In this document: piece by piece, positions 1 through 12,084 of the stretch | Numbering within the stretch: the first letter of the stretch is position 1 | Layout of the letters: every line of letters starts with the position of its first letter | Assembly (NCBI RefSeq): GCF_963678635.1 | Contig: NC_087068.1 | Location: 14,139,872 to 14,203,871 of the forward strand | DNA: 64,000 nucleotides | Source of the DNA: Symsagittifera roscoffensis | Lineage: Eukaryota > Xenacoelomorpha > Acoela > Convolutidae | Direction: 5' to 3' | Translations under genes and position numbers: made by a program | Notes under the pieces: generated by a model | Told to the model about the DNA's origin: nothing | Database searches by the model: none | Seen by the model: only the letters and a program-made list of their open reading frames with translations

Positions 1-145
1 CACAAAAAATTTCAAATTTTAGAAAAAATGTTCATTTTATTTTATTTCATTTAATTTTTTTATGCTTTTACTGCTGCTCCATAAACCTTAAAAGGCAGTC
101 GGAACATTCAGGGCTTCGCCTTGAAACGAGCAGTCTTGTTTTAAT
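1..145. repeat. Dispersed repeat, copy related to 17637-17765
   Basis: The first 145 bases match 17637-17765: a T-rich lead-in, then CTGCTCC, a CTTAAAAGGCAGTCGG block and ATTCAGGGCTT. The last 50 bases contain the hairpin motif family centred on CAGGGCAAAGCCCTG that recurs at 5.65, 8.28, 30.63 and 30.98 kb. Here it lies in the reverse orientation and the palindrome is degraded. Type of element unknown. Confidence 0.6.
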
Positions 146-3100
146 TGTTTTAATTGGAATCTTTTCTCTTGACTAATTTGTGCGTGCTCTTAAAAATTTA
201 GTTTTGATGCTTAAAAACACTAATTCGATTTATTTATGCGTGGCAACTTTTTTCGCACTCATAATCATACCAAACTAATCGAATAAAGTTATATCGGTAT
301 TTTACTGAGTTAATAGCGCTAAATATTTAACATGGGTTGTTGGGGTAGGAAAGGCAATGACCAAAATTTCAAAATACAACATTTATTTAAACGTTTTGCA
401 CCAAAAACGATTCAAGACCGGTTAAAGGACAGTCCTGATATGAGAAATCTTGTATCACCAATTTTGATCCAATGTTTTGGAAAAATGGGTGCAGTTTTTC
501 TGAATGACTTTCTTTTAGTGCATATGGTTCCATAACCCGTATGATTTCTGTTAGGCCTAGAAATAAAATTATTATTTTTTTGAATCTATATTTTTTAAGC
601 ACTTTTGAAAATAATCTATCCACAGTTGAAAAAAGTATGCTTTCACCTGATTTTAAATAGGTATTTAGCCAAAAAAAATTGTTCAGTACGACGCAAAAAT
701 CAATTATATCGATCAACTTTTTGTGGTTTTGTAGCAATGTCTTGAGAGAAGAGCCATGCAAAATGGGTATTCACCAAAACAAAACAAAAAATATCAGTTA
801 AAATTGATCATAATCGCAGTTTTGTCAGTACGGGTAAGTTTGAGAAGTAGTGTCTTGCAAATGAACTCGATCTTAGTACGATGAATTTTTCATGGGTGCA
901 TTTAAAAACGAAATAGCAGGAACTTACCATATAGGGATGCAAAAACAGACAGCAAAACAGCAAACAAGGCGAATTGAGTCGACATCTTTGGACACTTTTG
1001 AGGACTGTTTGTTGCACTTCAATCGGGGAAAAAAATCTCTGCCTTAAGGCCGCTTTGTTGATTCTCTTCTGATAGGAAAATGGTCCGGCTCAAAAATGTT
1101 TCCCAACCACAATGAAGAACTTCAAATACCAATTGCACTTTAAGGAGAGAACGATGGATGGTTTTATTTGTTAAAGTAATTTTTTATTTACTTTTTACTA
1201 GATAAACCCACAATACTTGCGTTGTTTTTGATATCAATGACTACTCAATATCGGGCTCATTTAGACATCTCTCTAACAAATTGAGAAAAATGAAGAAGTA
1301 TTGAAAACCTTTTAACTTGGATTATAATCAATAAAGAAACGAGATATATATATGACCGCTACTTATTTGAATTTTATTGCAATCGATCAAAATACATTCT
1401 AAATTATGAACAGGTGACTCAATAAATCGCTGTCCTATTTTTTCTGTCGACTTCTTCAATTTTATAATTTTTCTTCTTTGATAATAAAGTCACTTTTTGT
1501 CATTTTATGGAGGCGATTTACGGTTTTTTCTGCTTATTTTAGTCTCAATTTTTGAACCGATTTCATAACTTGGGGGGAACAAAGAAAAAATGAATAAGTG
1601 ATGCAAAGCATAAGCACGCACCAAATATTTGTCTACAAACGGGTGAAATATTTCAACAGATGGAATTTCATGCATGTTTTCTGTTTTATTTTGAAGATTA
1701 ATAACTGCCTCCGTCATAAAAAGAATTAATTGAAACTATTAAAATAAAAATCACTGGAAACACCTACTCAGCAAAATCAATAAAAGAAAAAATGGAATTA
1801 ATCCAATAGACGCACATGTTGGAAGGTGGCCATCTTGGAACCGCCTATCTTGTATCGAGATCCAAGAAAAAAAAACTAATTATCCAGATGCTTAACCAGT
1901 CGATCACTAAAATTCACTGTCTTTTTCCCGTTTGCTTTTTCATGATTCGACCTACGACAAAAAATCACGGAATATTTGTTGTCGGGTAGTTTTTTTTCTC
2001 CACACAAATTTCGACTCGAACACTCATTTGACTAACTATTTTAGTCTAGCAGATTGGGTGCAAAGGTCTACATGATCGTATGATAGAGGCGGGGACAAAA
2101 AGGTCAATACACAGGCCGAGTTGCTCACTTCTTGTTTCGACTGTCTCGACCAAAACTCGGTCTGTTTCGACCGTCTCGACTGTAAAAATTCATCATCGGT
2201 TTATATGCAAAACGTCTTCATTTAAAAACCTCTTTTTCGACTCATTTTTCACAACATTTGCTTGCCGCGCAAAAATTTAATCGAAAAGGGGTTTTATTGT
2301 GGACTGAAAACGTTCGGAAAATCCATTTGATCGAAAAATCAATCAATTTGATTGAAAATACAACAAAATTCTCAAAATTTCTATAAAAATCTGCTCATCC
2401 TCGAAAAAATTCTAGATCAGACCCTGTCTGCACTAGTGACTCTGCTCAAAAAAAAACAGAGACTTTCAGAATTAGTTTTGACTGCGTTTACTGTAATAGC
2501 AAGTAAATAACAAGAGTTTTTGCTTAATTTTCTCAGTTTTCAATTTTGCTCAGTTTTCGATTTTGATTTTTTAAAATTAAATTCTTTGAGACGGCAATTT
2601 TATGTTCGGTTAATGAAAAAAAACTTTTCGTTTCAATTTTTAAGACAAACACAAGTTTTCACGAAAATTTTTCATTTGTAATTTGTCATGTTTTGTCAAA
2701 CTAACACCACTAAAAAATCAAATCTACTAATTTTAACATGCATACAAAGCATAATTTTAACAAGCATTCTGACGACTTTGCGCCGTTTGAAAAGCAAAAA
2801 AAAATTAAAGCAAGTTTGTTCAAGCAAACCCTGCACAAAAACAAATGAAAAAATTCAAATAACAGCAAAAAGACACTCCTTTAAACTCAAAAAAAATAGC
2901 AACCAGCATGCCACGGATCCAGAAAAAAATTACTATTTTTAGAAGTTCAATATGTAAGTTGGATGGAGACATGAGACAAGAATTTAAAGCCTTCAAGTCG
3001 ATTCTTACAAGAGTTTTACAAAATAGTAGGCCTTAAAATAATTCAGAAAAAAGTAAGTGACAGTATCAAGGCAACTGTATTTCGCGAAAAAAGGAGCTGG

Positions 3101-5080
3101 ATAGTTGCTCCCCAGTCCATAAACACTTCGGATTTTTGATGAAACTTGCAGAAACCTTTTGTTGCAGCATACTCTACTTGCTGTTGAACTTATCAATTCT
3201 TACATGCATTTTGTAGGTCTATTGAAATCTTCAAAACTGTTTTCGGGAGAAAAAAAATTGATGGTGACAGATCTGCACCTTCATTGACCGATGTCAAAAC
3301 TTAATAGCTGCAACACAATCTTTAACAGAATTATGCGTCAACAGCCAATCTGAAAGTTATCAATCTGAAATTGATTGACAGTAACGTCAATTCGCAATTT
3401 TTTCCCATAAGGAATGGTAGAAACATCAAAGCTTATTCATACCCTATGCTATTAGATGGCAAATTGCAATTTGGTAATTTTAAGTTAGTAAGCTTTGGAT
3501 AAAACAGTCCTAGCAACACAAAAACCGAGTGCCCATCTGATTACTGAATCGTAGTACATGTTTACTATAAAATCTTCATCAAATTTAGAGATTTAAAGCA
3601 TGCATTCCTTCAGCTTTAACTTCCATATCATGAAAAAAAACTTTATCTTATATTGTATTTCTTTTTTTCTATGTAAACGGCAATGGTTTTGTCAGAAGAT
3701 TAAAAAATTTCTCTTTCTTGACTAAAAAATCACTGCTTCATTTTTTGCCATCGCTTCATCTCGAGATGATCTCAACCTTTGTTTATTCTTTCCTTTTTGA
3801 TTTATTAATTTTGTTTTCATCATCGTTAACAGCTGTAAACTATAAAACCGAGACAAAAGCTCAGAATGTCTGAACACCCTTAAAAGAATCCATCTTCCTG
3901 TTTATCCCATTTTGTTTGTTTCCAGAAGCAAGTATGAGAAAAAAAACAGTTATTAGAATATGATTTAAAATGATTTCTGCTATCATTGTTTCATTTTTAA
4001 ATCCATTTGGCGTCGTTCTCAGAAAATTGAATTGAAAAGGTCCTCTTGAGTCAAAGACAATTTAAGAGAATCTGTGTCCGTTTGGTGCTTTCAACCCGGG
4101 TTGACCTCCATACACCGAAAATGCTTATCATACGATTCCATACAACAAAAATCGTTGTCACACAATTCCATACATCAAGTCTATGGAGAAAATGCTTATT
4201 ATAAAATTTTCATACATTTCCAAAAAAACAATTGAAAAAAAAGTTTAAAAGATGTCTGCGGCTTTTTGAGCACAGTTGAACAGACTGCTGATGGAAAAAA
4301 CTGGCTTCAATTTTTTTTTGAAAAACATGCTTACCATACAATTTACATATATGAAAATTGTATGACACGCATTTTCGCCATTAGGAATAAATTTTTCGAA
4401 AACTTGCGGTTTTTGGAAGTTTCAAATGAGTTGGTAGCAGTTTCTCAAATAATGAGAGCAAATTGCCATTGAATTTGAAAAACCACTTGGAAAAAATATA
4501 TATTTTTATGCCCTTGTGTAATAACACTGTTCTGGATTTTTTCAAGCAGTAAAATAGTTCACCCAATTGAAAGTTTGAATTAACAAAATACAATTTTTAC
4601 TCAAAATTTTTGATCTCTCCAGAGTTAACGTGAAGGCCAACTAGATCAAGTGATAGAATAGTGCACTAATACACAAAAAATGGGGTTTTTGAGAAACAGC
4701 TTCCAAAAATAATTATCGGAGAGAATTGAGTGACCTATCAAATTAACACTCTTTCAGTCGTGACTCAGGCGACATTAAAAACAATTTGAAAAAATTTTCC
4801 CAGTGTCGAAAACAACGGTTTGAAATTTTCGGTTTTTCCTCTTAATTCGAGCGATAAAAGCGAGCGAGCAAGTTTACATTAGCTTCTAATTTTAATGTTT
4901 TAAAAGTTTACAATCGCTTAATTTAAGCCATATAAATTTAAATTCTGTACGTATGGAAGATGCAAAAATTTTTTCAAATAAAATCCTCTGGTGTTATTTA
5001 CTGCTTTTATCAATAGGGGTGGTAATTTTTAAGGAGATACCAAAGGAAGGGCGATTGTTGAGTAGATCCCTAAAAATTAA
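146..5080. other. AT-rich intergenic sequence, no gene recognised
   Basis: Poly-A and poly-T runs with short chance ORFs and no convincing exon. A 32-codon minus-strand open stretch at 1622-1717 is followed by a GTGCGT donor-like site, but no acceptor or partner exon was found. A small plus-strand open stretch near 927-1046 likewise has no partner. Confidence 0.5.
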
Positions 5081-5084
5081 TGCA

Positions 5085-5900
5085 GATTTTATAATTTTGG
5101 TCTAGCTTGGTAAGTTGAAAAACTTTTATCTCGGGGCCTCCTATTTGTCTAACACAGTTGACAAGTATTCAACTCGATTCCAAGTGTATCACTATGCAAC
5201 CAATTTTCCAGATCTTTAATCAAAGCAGCAACGTATTCAAACACTAGTTTTAATTTGAACCAAATACCCAATAATCATTCATCCAATGGTGTCTAATTTT
5301 TTTTAAAAGGGATCTCTGAGCACGATACTCCAATATTTGACTTACGTTCGGAATCCACTTGACTCTTGCTTGTATGTCAAAACTTGTCCGCTTTAGTGTT
5401 TGTAAAATCTGAACAATCTGGACAGGGAATAACTCTGCTCATACCTATCCCCACTTTCCCACGTGAAAAATTTAAAAACCCAAAAAACTTAAATTTAAAT
5501 TTGACAATTTAAAGATATAACTAATGAGCTGACAAGAGCATTTGCTTGGCTAAGAGTTCAAAAAATTTGTGAACAACAATTTGCAGTACCATGTTATGTG
5601 CAACTTTCATCAAACCATATTTTTTCCTTGAGCACAATTCTGTTCGCTTTTCAGGACAAAGCCCTGAATGTTCCGATTGCACTTTAAAGCCACTAAAAGA
5701 TTTTTTTTGTTTTTTTTTCTCTTCTTTACCCCTCTCCCATACGCTAGGTATATTACGAATTCCACTGCTTACGCGTGCTATATGAAGGATATACATTGTG
5801 CGCTAATCAACCCAAATTGGCTGAATTGTCATTTTTCAAAACCCATAACTTTACGAAAAAATATTATTGGTGATTTTTTTTCACAAAAATGCTAAAAAAT
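5085..5900. repeat. Segmental duplication, copy 1
   Basis: This block is repeated at 7655-8560, about 2.6 kb away in the same orientation. Shared landmarks are GCAGATTTTATAA, TGACAAGTATTCA, GACTCTTGCTTGTATGTCAA, the CAGGGC-type motif (AAAGCCCTGAATGTTCCG) and a pyrimidine tract followed by CCCATACGCTAGGTATATTA. Short ORFs in both copies arise from this shared sequence and differ in frame, so it is not coding. Confidence 0.7.
5651..5690 (+). repeat. CAGGGC hairpin motif copy
   Basis: Copy of the roughly 45-bp dispersed motif (here TCAGGACAAAGCCCTGA followed by ATGTTCCGATTGC). The two halves of the core are inverted repeats. Confidence 0.6.
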
Positions 5901-6436
5901 GATGACTTTTATAAAAGTGTAACGTTTTTCAAGCATTCTGCTGTGACGAAACATATACTGTTTTACGTCAGCTGAGCTTAACTGTTAATGAGATGATGAA
6001 TGTCACTATGATTTTAAGTTGCGCGTCTACCCGGAATGACGTCCCCGAGCATATCGATGCCTCTCAAGCATCATTACACAGGCTTCAAAACGCAAAATGA
6101 AATCTCTTTAACTATTCACCCCCCTTTGGTGCAAAATAATGAATTGCCACCCCTATAACGAAGAAATTCAAGGATTCAGCGTATGTGAATTTTGTACCTA
6201 GTAAGGAATCTCCTCTCCCTGTTGCGAAAGGGGGATAATAGCTAAAAAAATCCTAATATAAATCAAATATAGACATTTATGAGCTATCCGTTTTCATAAA
6301 TGCAATGATAATTAAGCACCTGATCGATGATGAGTCTATGAGTTCCTGAGTATTGTAAATTATCCAGTATAAACTCAGAAGATTTTTTAAAGATATTTTG
6401 CTGTTTTAACTTTTAACCTCTGATAAAATTATACGG

Positions 6437-6650
6437 TTAACCAGGCGGATCTTGGATTTTCTCGTGGTATGCGTTCTTACAAAAAAATTTCGGAAATTTC
6501 ATTCGAATGCTTTTTTAGGTCGATCAAATCGATTTCCGAGCTCTCCCAAAGCAATGAAAAGACCCTGTTTTGTACAAGTTTTCTGCAATGCAGGCAAGTT
6601 TTTTAAGAAAAGCAGGCCAAAAGCATCTCATTCTTTCAAAAATGCCTGAC
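6437..6650 (-). mobile_element. hAT-like MITE fragment
   Basis: Starts with CCAGGCGGATCTTGGATTTTC and continues with the family's conserved internal blocks (GATTTCCGAGCTCTCCCAAA, AGACCCTGTTTTG). It is the reverse-orientation end of the family whose best copy is at 10530-10934; the other terminus is missing. Confidence 0.55.
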
Positions 6651-7654
6651 AATGGTTACAACTTTACAACTACCAACAAAATTTTTTGCTCAATGTCTAT
6701 CTAACTCTATTGAAGCAACGAAAAAAAATATTTGTAAAAGATTCAACAAAAAATTTTGTGTTCAGAAAATCAAAACTTTTAATCATTTCAAACTGATTAA
6801 AAAACGGACATATCCAGGTGCTAAAAACGTTTATTTTCATCTTTTATAAATTTGGTGGTCAGGTCTTGGCCCATTAAATTAATAAATCGGAATAATATAA
6901 CTGACTCGCATTTTTTTTCAAATTAAACAATTCCTTGGCTACACCTTTCAAGGTTAACACAATAAAAAAAACTAGCAATATGTCTTTTCTTTCTTCTTGC
7001 TAATCAGCTTCAGAATGAATGAAATTTCTAGTCAAGAAAGAAGCTATATATAATAAGAGAAAAATTATTTTGAAAAATTGACTTGAATAGAAGCAAATTT
7101 TTACAATAGTTAGTTCTTTTGTCAGTAAAAAAAATTCTGCATAACTTCAAGTATTGGAACGACTTCTTTGCTATCTTACCATTGTAGAAGATGGCGAAAA
7201 TTTTAATGATTTCTTCCCAATATAATTATCGAACAAACTTTTATCGTTAGGGTTCTTATTCCACACACTGTCATGTAATGGAAACTTCTGCTCATCCAGC
7301 TATTTTGGTCAGCCGCATCGTTAACAAAAAGTGTTTTTCAACAAATTTTCTTAAGACTTTTCCGTCTCACAGCAAAGTTTGAAAAGGATATCAAAAAAAA
7401 ACTTGTTGATGACCTTAGATGATAATTCATTCAGTTCAAGTTCTCGAAAAATGCACAAATTATCGCTGTATAGTTTGCTATTTGCATCCCAACCAAAACA
7501 GCTAACATGATTTGACTCTCATAGTAGTCAAGAAATCTATAGTTAAAGCAAAAAAATCTTTAGAGTGGCGTGATAATTTCATGCGCGTAGAAATAACAAT
7601 GCTTCTGTTTTAATAATGCGCAATAAAGATTTTCAAAGGCTTAGTGATGATATG

Positions 7655-8560
7655 TGCAGTCTTTTTTTCGAGAACTTTATGCAGATTTTATAACTTTTAT
7701 CGGGATTTAGATTAGAAAGTTGAAAAACATATATCTCGGCGGTATTTGTCCAAAAGCCTTGACAAGTATTCAGCTCATTTCAAAGTGTATCACCATGCTG
7801 CATTTTTAAAGATTTCAAATCAAATCAGCAGTTTATTCATACGGTAGTGCCTTAAGTACCTTTTAAAAAAAGTCTCTGTGCACGATATGCACATAATTGA
7901 CTTACGTTTAGAATCCACTTGACTCTTGCTTGTATGTCAAAAGTTTTCGGCTTTATTATTTGTAAAATCTTAACAATCTTGACAGGGATTAACTCTACTC
8001 ATACCTATCCCCACTATCCTCGAATTTTGACTTCTCCAATTCTGTCCAAGAATAGCATCTGAAATTGAAAATTATTAATTTGTACCCAGAATAGAAACTT
8101 TTTAATTAGTACAGGTCAGAAATGAAGAACTTGAAAATCCGAAAAACTTCAATTTAAATTTGATCATATAAAGACATAAATAATATAGCTAAGAACAGTT
8201 GCGTGGCTAAAAGTTTCCTGAACAAGAGTTTGCAGTATCATGATATGTGCAACTTTCATCAAACGATATTTCATGTTCGCAAGACTGCTCGTTTGTCAGG
8301 AAAAAGCCCTGAATGTTCCGATTGCACTTTAAAGCCACTAAAAGATTTTTTTTTGTTTTTTTTTCTCTTCTTTACCCCTCTCCCATACGCTAGGTATATT
8401 ACGAATTCCACTGCTTACGCGTGCTATATGAAGGATATACATTGTGCGCTAATCATCCCAAATAGGCTAAACTATCATATTTCAAACCCCCATGACTTTA
8501 CGAAAAATTTTTACAGGTGAGTTTTTTGTTTCACAAAAATGGCTGAAAAATGATAAGACT
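7655..8560. repeat. Segmental duplication, copy 2
   Basis: Second copy of the block at 5085-5900, diverged and with indels. It also carries the hairpin motif at 8281-8330 and is followed, like copy 1, by a reverse-orientation MITE fragment beginning with GGTTAACCA. The duplication therefore probably included the MITE. Confidence 0.7.
8281..8330 (+). repeat. CAGGGC hairpin motif copy
   Basis: AAGACTGCTCG, then TCAGGAAAAAGCCCTGA and ATGTTCCGATTGC. It is the same motif as at 30630 and 30980, with the 5' half of the core palindrome partly decayed. Confidence 0.6.
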
Positions 8561-8599
8561 TTTAAATTCGTGTAACGTTTTTTGAGCATTCAGCTGTGA

Positions 8600-8995
8600 T
8601 AAAATCATGCGGTTAACCAAGGGGATCTTGGATAGTTTTCTCGAGGGGGGGAGGCGTTCTTTCAAAAAACTTTCGAACATTTTATTCGACCGCTTTTTTA
8701 AGTCGACCAAAATGATTTCCGAGCTCTCCCAAAGCACTAAAAAGACCTTGTTTTGGCCAAATTTTCTGCACCGCAGGCAATTATTTTTTTTTAGAAAAGC
8801 AGGCCAAAAAAGCGTTTTTTGGCACTTTTTGAAAAATTTTCACCAAAAAAATTGCGTTTTTTCGGCGCGCGTTTACCCTCAATACTGCTAGAAATTTTAG
8901 CGTCTGTCAGTCAAAATTGGATATCTATAAATAGCACAAAAGGGGGACTCTTTGGGTCGCCAGGGGTTCGAATAGCTGAGAAGGAAGCTCCGAAC
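8600..8995 (-). mobile_element. hAT-like MITE copy, reverse orientation, degraded
   Basis: Contains the family's conserved blocks in order on the complementary strand: GGGGATCTTGGA, a poly-G run, CCGAGCTCTCCCAAAGCAC, GACCTTGTTTTGGCC, TTTTTCGGCGCGCGT, and a TTTGGGTCGCCAGGGGTTCG end. Termini are decayed and no target duplication was found. Confidence 0.6.
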
Positions 8996-9028
8996 TGCGC
9001 TAAGAGGCTCATTAGAGTTTTGTTCATT

Positions 9029-9103
9029 TCATGCATCTGAAAATTTGATCGATACATCAGTACAATGAGTTTTTTTATCTCCAATCGCAGTTGAAGTGGA
9101 ATG
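9029..9103 (-). CDS. Tentative terminal exon of the minus-strand secreted-type gene
   Basis: An acceptor (CACACTCTGTAG) is followed on the minus strand by 24 codons beginning HSTSTAIGDKK and ending KFSDA with TGA at 9029-9031. The entry phase is 0, which fits the donor of the exon at 9751-9918. Evidence is only phase, acceptor and composition; the low-coordinate end abuts a decayed MITE. An alternative is that the true next exon lies elsewhere. Confidence 0.3.
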   Translation of the reverse strand, partial: HSTSTAIGDKKTHCTDVSIKFSDA

Positions 9104-9750
9104 CTACAGAGTGTGACTTAATTGAATATTTACGTAGAAATTTTATAAACAGTACTTATAAATAATCTGAGAACATTTTTCCATCAGGGACTGAAAGTCT
9201 TTTTGTGAGTGGTTCATGAAACAGGAAGCTCTTTGCATATCCAAGGTTGCTCAGGACAGATGACATTTAGTTTGAACCAGTCGAATGTAAGATCCTAAAA
9301 ATACTTTAAGCTTAACAGATGAAAAATAAATCATTAAGAGGCCAAACTGTGTATGCAATTGTGAGCGGATTCCGCAACAAAGATAGGCACCCAAACTGGA
9401 GTTTCATGTATAAAAATTCACTATATTGGATTTTCATTGTCAGTCTCAAAAAATTTCAACTATAATTGATTATAATTGATTAAAAATGGATTTTAATTTC
9501 AATACTTTTAATATCAAAAAAAATCTATCAATTAAAAGGATTTTTTTTCAGTTATCTAATTTTTTTGGATTTCAACACTCAAAAATTGCGAACATTTTTG
9601 TAATCACAGTTTTCAAGGTCAGCGCAGAAATGTTTAGGTGTTCCCTTTTTCCTCAAATAAAGTTACCAAATCTTTTTCAGGATTTTTGTATATTATTTTG
9701 TCTTCAGTGCTTATTTTTGGTGAACATTTTGAACAAATATGTATGTGCAC

Positions 9751-9918
9751 CTGTTGTATTGTGGTGTACTGGAAATGACTGACGTTCCCTTTGTTGTCTC
9801 CTATTGAAGAAGGCATTATGTAGGGGGTGTGGAACACTGAACGCGATCGATGGAGAGCCCCCTGTCCAAAGCCAAGTCGCATGATCACATTTGCACAGAG
9901 TTTATGGTCGTAATATGA
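9751..9918 (-). CDS. Internal exon, unrecognised secreted-type protein
   Basis: Minus-strand exon of 168 bases, exactly 56 codons, flanked by a good acceptor (GCTGTTTCAG) and a GT donor (CAACAG|GTGCAC). It begins SYYDHKLCANVIMRLGFGQG and ends SHFQYTTIQQ; it has one N-glycosylation sequon (NVS) and no stop. Codon use is much less AT-rich than the flanks. It enters and leaves in phase 0, matching the open frame at 11186-11281 upstream. I do not recognise the family. It is treated as part of the gene whose signal-peptide exon is at 14337-14394. Confidence 0.55.
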
Positions 9919-10036
9919 CTGAAACAGCTTTTAAAGAATCCAAACAATTGAAAAAAAACTGCATTGAATAGTTACTAACAATTACTAACAGTTACTGACA
10001 GTTTTACCAACAGTAATAATTAATAACAGGCAAAGT

Positions 10037-10395
10037 TTGAATTTTTCCTCGACCTTTTTTTAGGTCGTCCAAATTGATTTTCTGAGCTCTCCAAATCACT
10101 ATAAAGACCCTATGTTGACCAAGTTTTCTGCGACACAGGCAACTTTTTCAAAAAAAAACCGCCAAAAACAGGCCAGAAAATTCCGAAAAAAAAATCGCGT
10201 TTTTTCGGCGCGCGTCCCCTCTTAAATTAGTATATATTGGCGCCCAAGGCGCCTTTAGAAAAATTAATTTTAAGGTCATTCATTCAAAAGTGGATATCTC
10301 AGAAAAATTCAAAGAGGGGAACCTTTGGGTCGGCAGGGTGTCGAATCCCTGAGGGGGGGAACGTCCGCGCCCCATCCCCCCTAAATCCGCTACTG
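10037..10395 (-). mobile_element. hAT-like MITE copy, reverse orientation
   Basis: Reverse-orientation family member with CCTTTTTTTAGGTCG, GAGCTCTCC, AAAGACCC, the TTTTTCGGCGCGCGTC block, GGCGCCCAAGGCGCC, GGGTCGGCAGGGTGTCGAA and an end reading TAAATCCGCTACTG, a mutated form of the CCGCCCCTG terminus. It lies about 135 bp from the complete copy at 10530. Non-coding. Confidence 0.65.
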
Positions 10396-10529
10396 ACAGT
10401 GATCACTAATAGAGCAACCATTCCAAAATTACTAAAATCCGTCAATTTAAAAAAAAAAGAGAACCGCTCCCGAGCTTTTAGAATTTTTGGCAAAATTGAT
10501 AAAACCATTGCGGCCAAAAGGTTTCAGAT

Positions 10530-10934
10530 CAGGGGCGGATTTACGGGAGGGGGAGGGGGGGCGAAAGCCTTCTTTCTCAGGGATTCGGCCCCCTCACCAA
10601 CCACAGGGTCCCCACTTCGGTATTATTTATCGACATCCATTTTGGGCCAACTTATCCGAAAATTTTTCTAAAGGCGCCTTTGGCGCCAATATGTACTTAT
10701 TTTAAAGGGGAGCGACAAATCAGGCGGATCAAAATTTTCCAAAAAGTGTCCAAAACGGTTTTTTTGAACTTTTTTTTTCAAAAAAATGCCTGCGGCTCTA
10801 AATTTTTGGTCGAAACAGGGTCTCTTTTAATGTTCTGGGAGTGCTCGGAAAATTAATTTGATCGACCTAAAAAAAGGTCGACAAATTTTTTTTGAAAATA
10901 CTACCCCCTCGAGAAAATCCTAGATCCGCCCCTG
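10530..10934 (+). mobile_element. Near-complete hAT-like MITE with 8-bp target duplication
   Basis: 405-bp non-autonomous DNA transposon. The left end is CAGGGGCGGATTTACGGG and the right end is its complement (CCTAGATCCGCCCCTG), so the termini are inverted repeats with 11 identical outer bases. Flanking octamers are TTTCAGAT (10522-10529) and CTTCAGAT (10935-10942), 7 of 8 matching. That is the length expected of hAT-superfamily transposition, which makes this the best boundary evidence for the family in the window. It has no coding capacity. It sits between the gene exons at 9751-9918 and 11186-11319. Confidence 0.8.
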
Positions 10935-11185
10935 CTTCAGATACTACGTAAGCTTGCAGACATAGCGAATTGAAAGTTCCATGTTTGAAAATTTGTTGTT
11001 TTCTGGCCTCTCAATTTTTCATTTTCCGTATCCATGCTATATTGATACTATTTTCAGTTATTTTTGTTTTAAGTTAAAAGTAAAAGTTACTGCGGCACAT
11101 TATTTTTGGGCATATAAACTTTTTAAGTTCAGTATATTAATTAATTATTAAGTATATTATTAGTAATTAGTCAGTATAATAGTAC

Positions 11186-11281
11186 CTTAAGAACATTAAG
11201 GTGTTTGTTTGGAGATGAAAAGTCAGTGACCAATAGGTAATACTGCTGCGGAGACAGGCCATTCTTCTGCCCAAACTCCAA
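11186..11281 (-). CDS. Exon 3 of the secreted-type gene (second frame, to the donor)
   Basis: Thirty-two open codons after a TAA at 11282-11284, including GLSPQQYYLLVTDFSS and ending HLNVLK directly at an AAG|GTACTA donor in phase 0. This phase matches the acceptor of the exon at 9751-9918. Together with the preceding entry it suggests one exon, 11186-11319, interrupted by a 1-base indel (assembly error, polymorphism or pseudogenisation). Confidence 0.45.
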
Positions 11282-11319
11282 TTAGATACTCGCTTGGAAT
11301 CTGCAGCAAAGTCCTCGTT
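11223..11319 (-). CDS. Exon 3 of the secreted-type gene (first frame)
   Basis: A strong acceptor (TTTTTTGTTTCAG at 11320) is followed by one base that completes the codon left open by the exon at 13910-14069. The frame then reads TRTLLQIPSEYLIGVW, and continues to a TGA at 11223-11225. A second, overlapping frame (11186-11281) carries sequence that better fits the next exon. The simplest explanation is a single extra base in the TTTGGG run near 11272; a genuine stop here would give a 104-residue secreted protein instead. Function unknown. Confidence 0.45.
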
Positions 11320-11339
11320 CTGAAACAAAAAAGAGCTGC

Positions 11340-11530
11340 TGTGAAATGGCAAATGACTATACCACTAGATCCAAAGGTCATTGGTTCGAATCCCACCGAG
11401 ATTCAAGCTCAGTGCATGATGGCGAGGCAAAGCAACTCAGCTCAGCGAAGTAACCATTAACATAACATGAAGGTCATTCATGGGGCACAGCAGTTATTCT
11501 CCGTGAAACCCCAAATAGCTCATTTTGCTA
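11340..11530 (+). mobile_element. tRNA-derived SINE-like head
   Basis: A B-box match (GGTTCGAATCCC, 11383-11394) is preceded at normal distance by an A-box-like TGGCAAATGACTATACC. The sequence does not fold as a tRNA. The stretch AAAGGTCATTGGTTCGA resembles 32264-32285 (AAAGGTTATTGGTTCGA), so both may belong to one SINE family. Downstream to about 11530 there is no ORF. Confidence 0.45.
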
Positions 11531-11734
11531 CGTATATGTTAGGATGTTTTTAAATGGTCTTAAAATAGGAAAACTCAAGAACTATTAAGAAAATGGAGAA
11601 AATGGTGAAATAAACAAAAACCAATAAAAAGGCCGCTTCACTAAGCTTCTATACATTTTTGCAAAAAAAAACTTCTCGTAGAAAAAAATGATTGTTATGA
11701 AAAACTTAAGGAGGGGAGGGGGTGTTTGGGTGGG

Positions 11735-11945
11735 CTGTGGATGTGGAAGTGACGATGAGAACCAATTGACTTGTTTGCAAATCGGACCAATCAGCTCCCA
11801 GAAATCCATCATGTTCAAAAAATGTGCTTCTTTTTCCTTTGAGCGCGTTTGCGATGATTGACCCCAGAAGCCAATCAGGCAAAAACGCTTACTAAAACAC
11901 AAAATGGAACAAAATTATTCCAGGAAATGTGACCAATCAATTTTG
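11735..11945. promoter_or_regulatory. Cluster of CCAAT boxes
   Basis: The plus strand has three CCAATCA elements (GACCAATCAGC, GCCAATCAGG, GACCAATCAA) within about 160 bp. Such clusters are typical of NF-Y-bound promoters. No transcription unit is evident directly downstream and the region lies inside the large intron of the minus-strand gene, so this is weak. Confidence 0.25.
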
Positions 11946-12084
11946 AAGATCACTTGATCAATCGTTTGAAAATGAACTGATTAATCTTATTTGATCCATA
12001 ATTTAAATCACGCGATGCAAGGGCAACTTGAAAACTGTTCTCAGTGTAACTGAAGGCCTATATTGATCTTTTCATGGGAAAGTT

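Noticed and set aside
1622..1717. Minus-strand 32-codon open stretch ending at a GTGCGT donor-like site
   Set aside because: No acceptor or partner exon; AT-rich codon use.
10237..10671. 144-codon plus-strand ORF
   Set aside because: Spans two MITE copies; composition reflects GC-rich MITE sequence.
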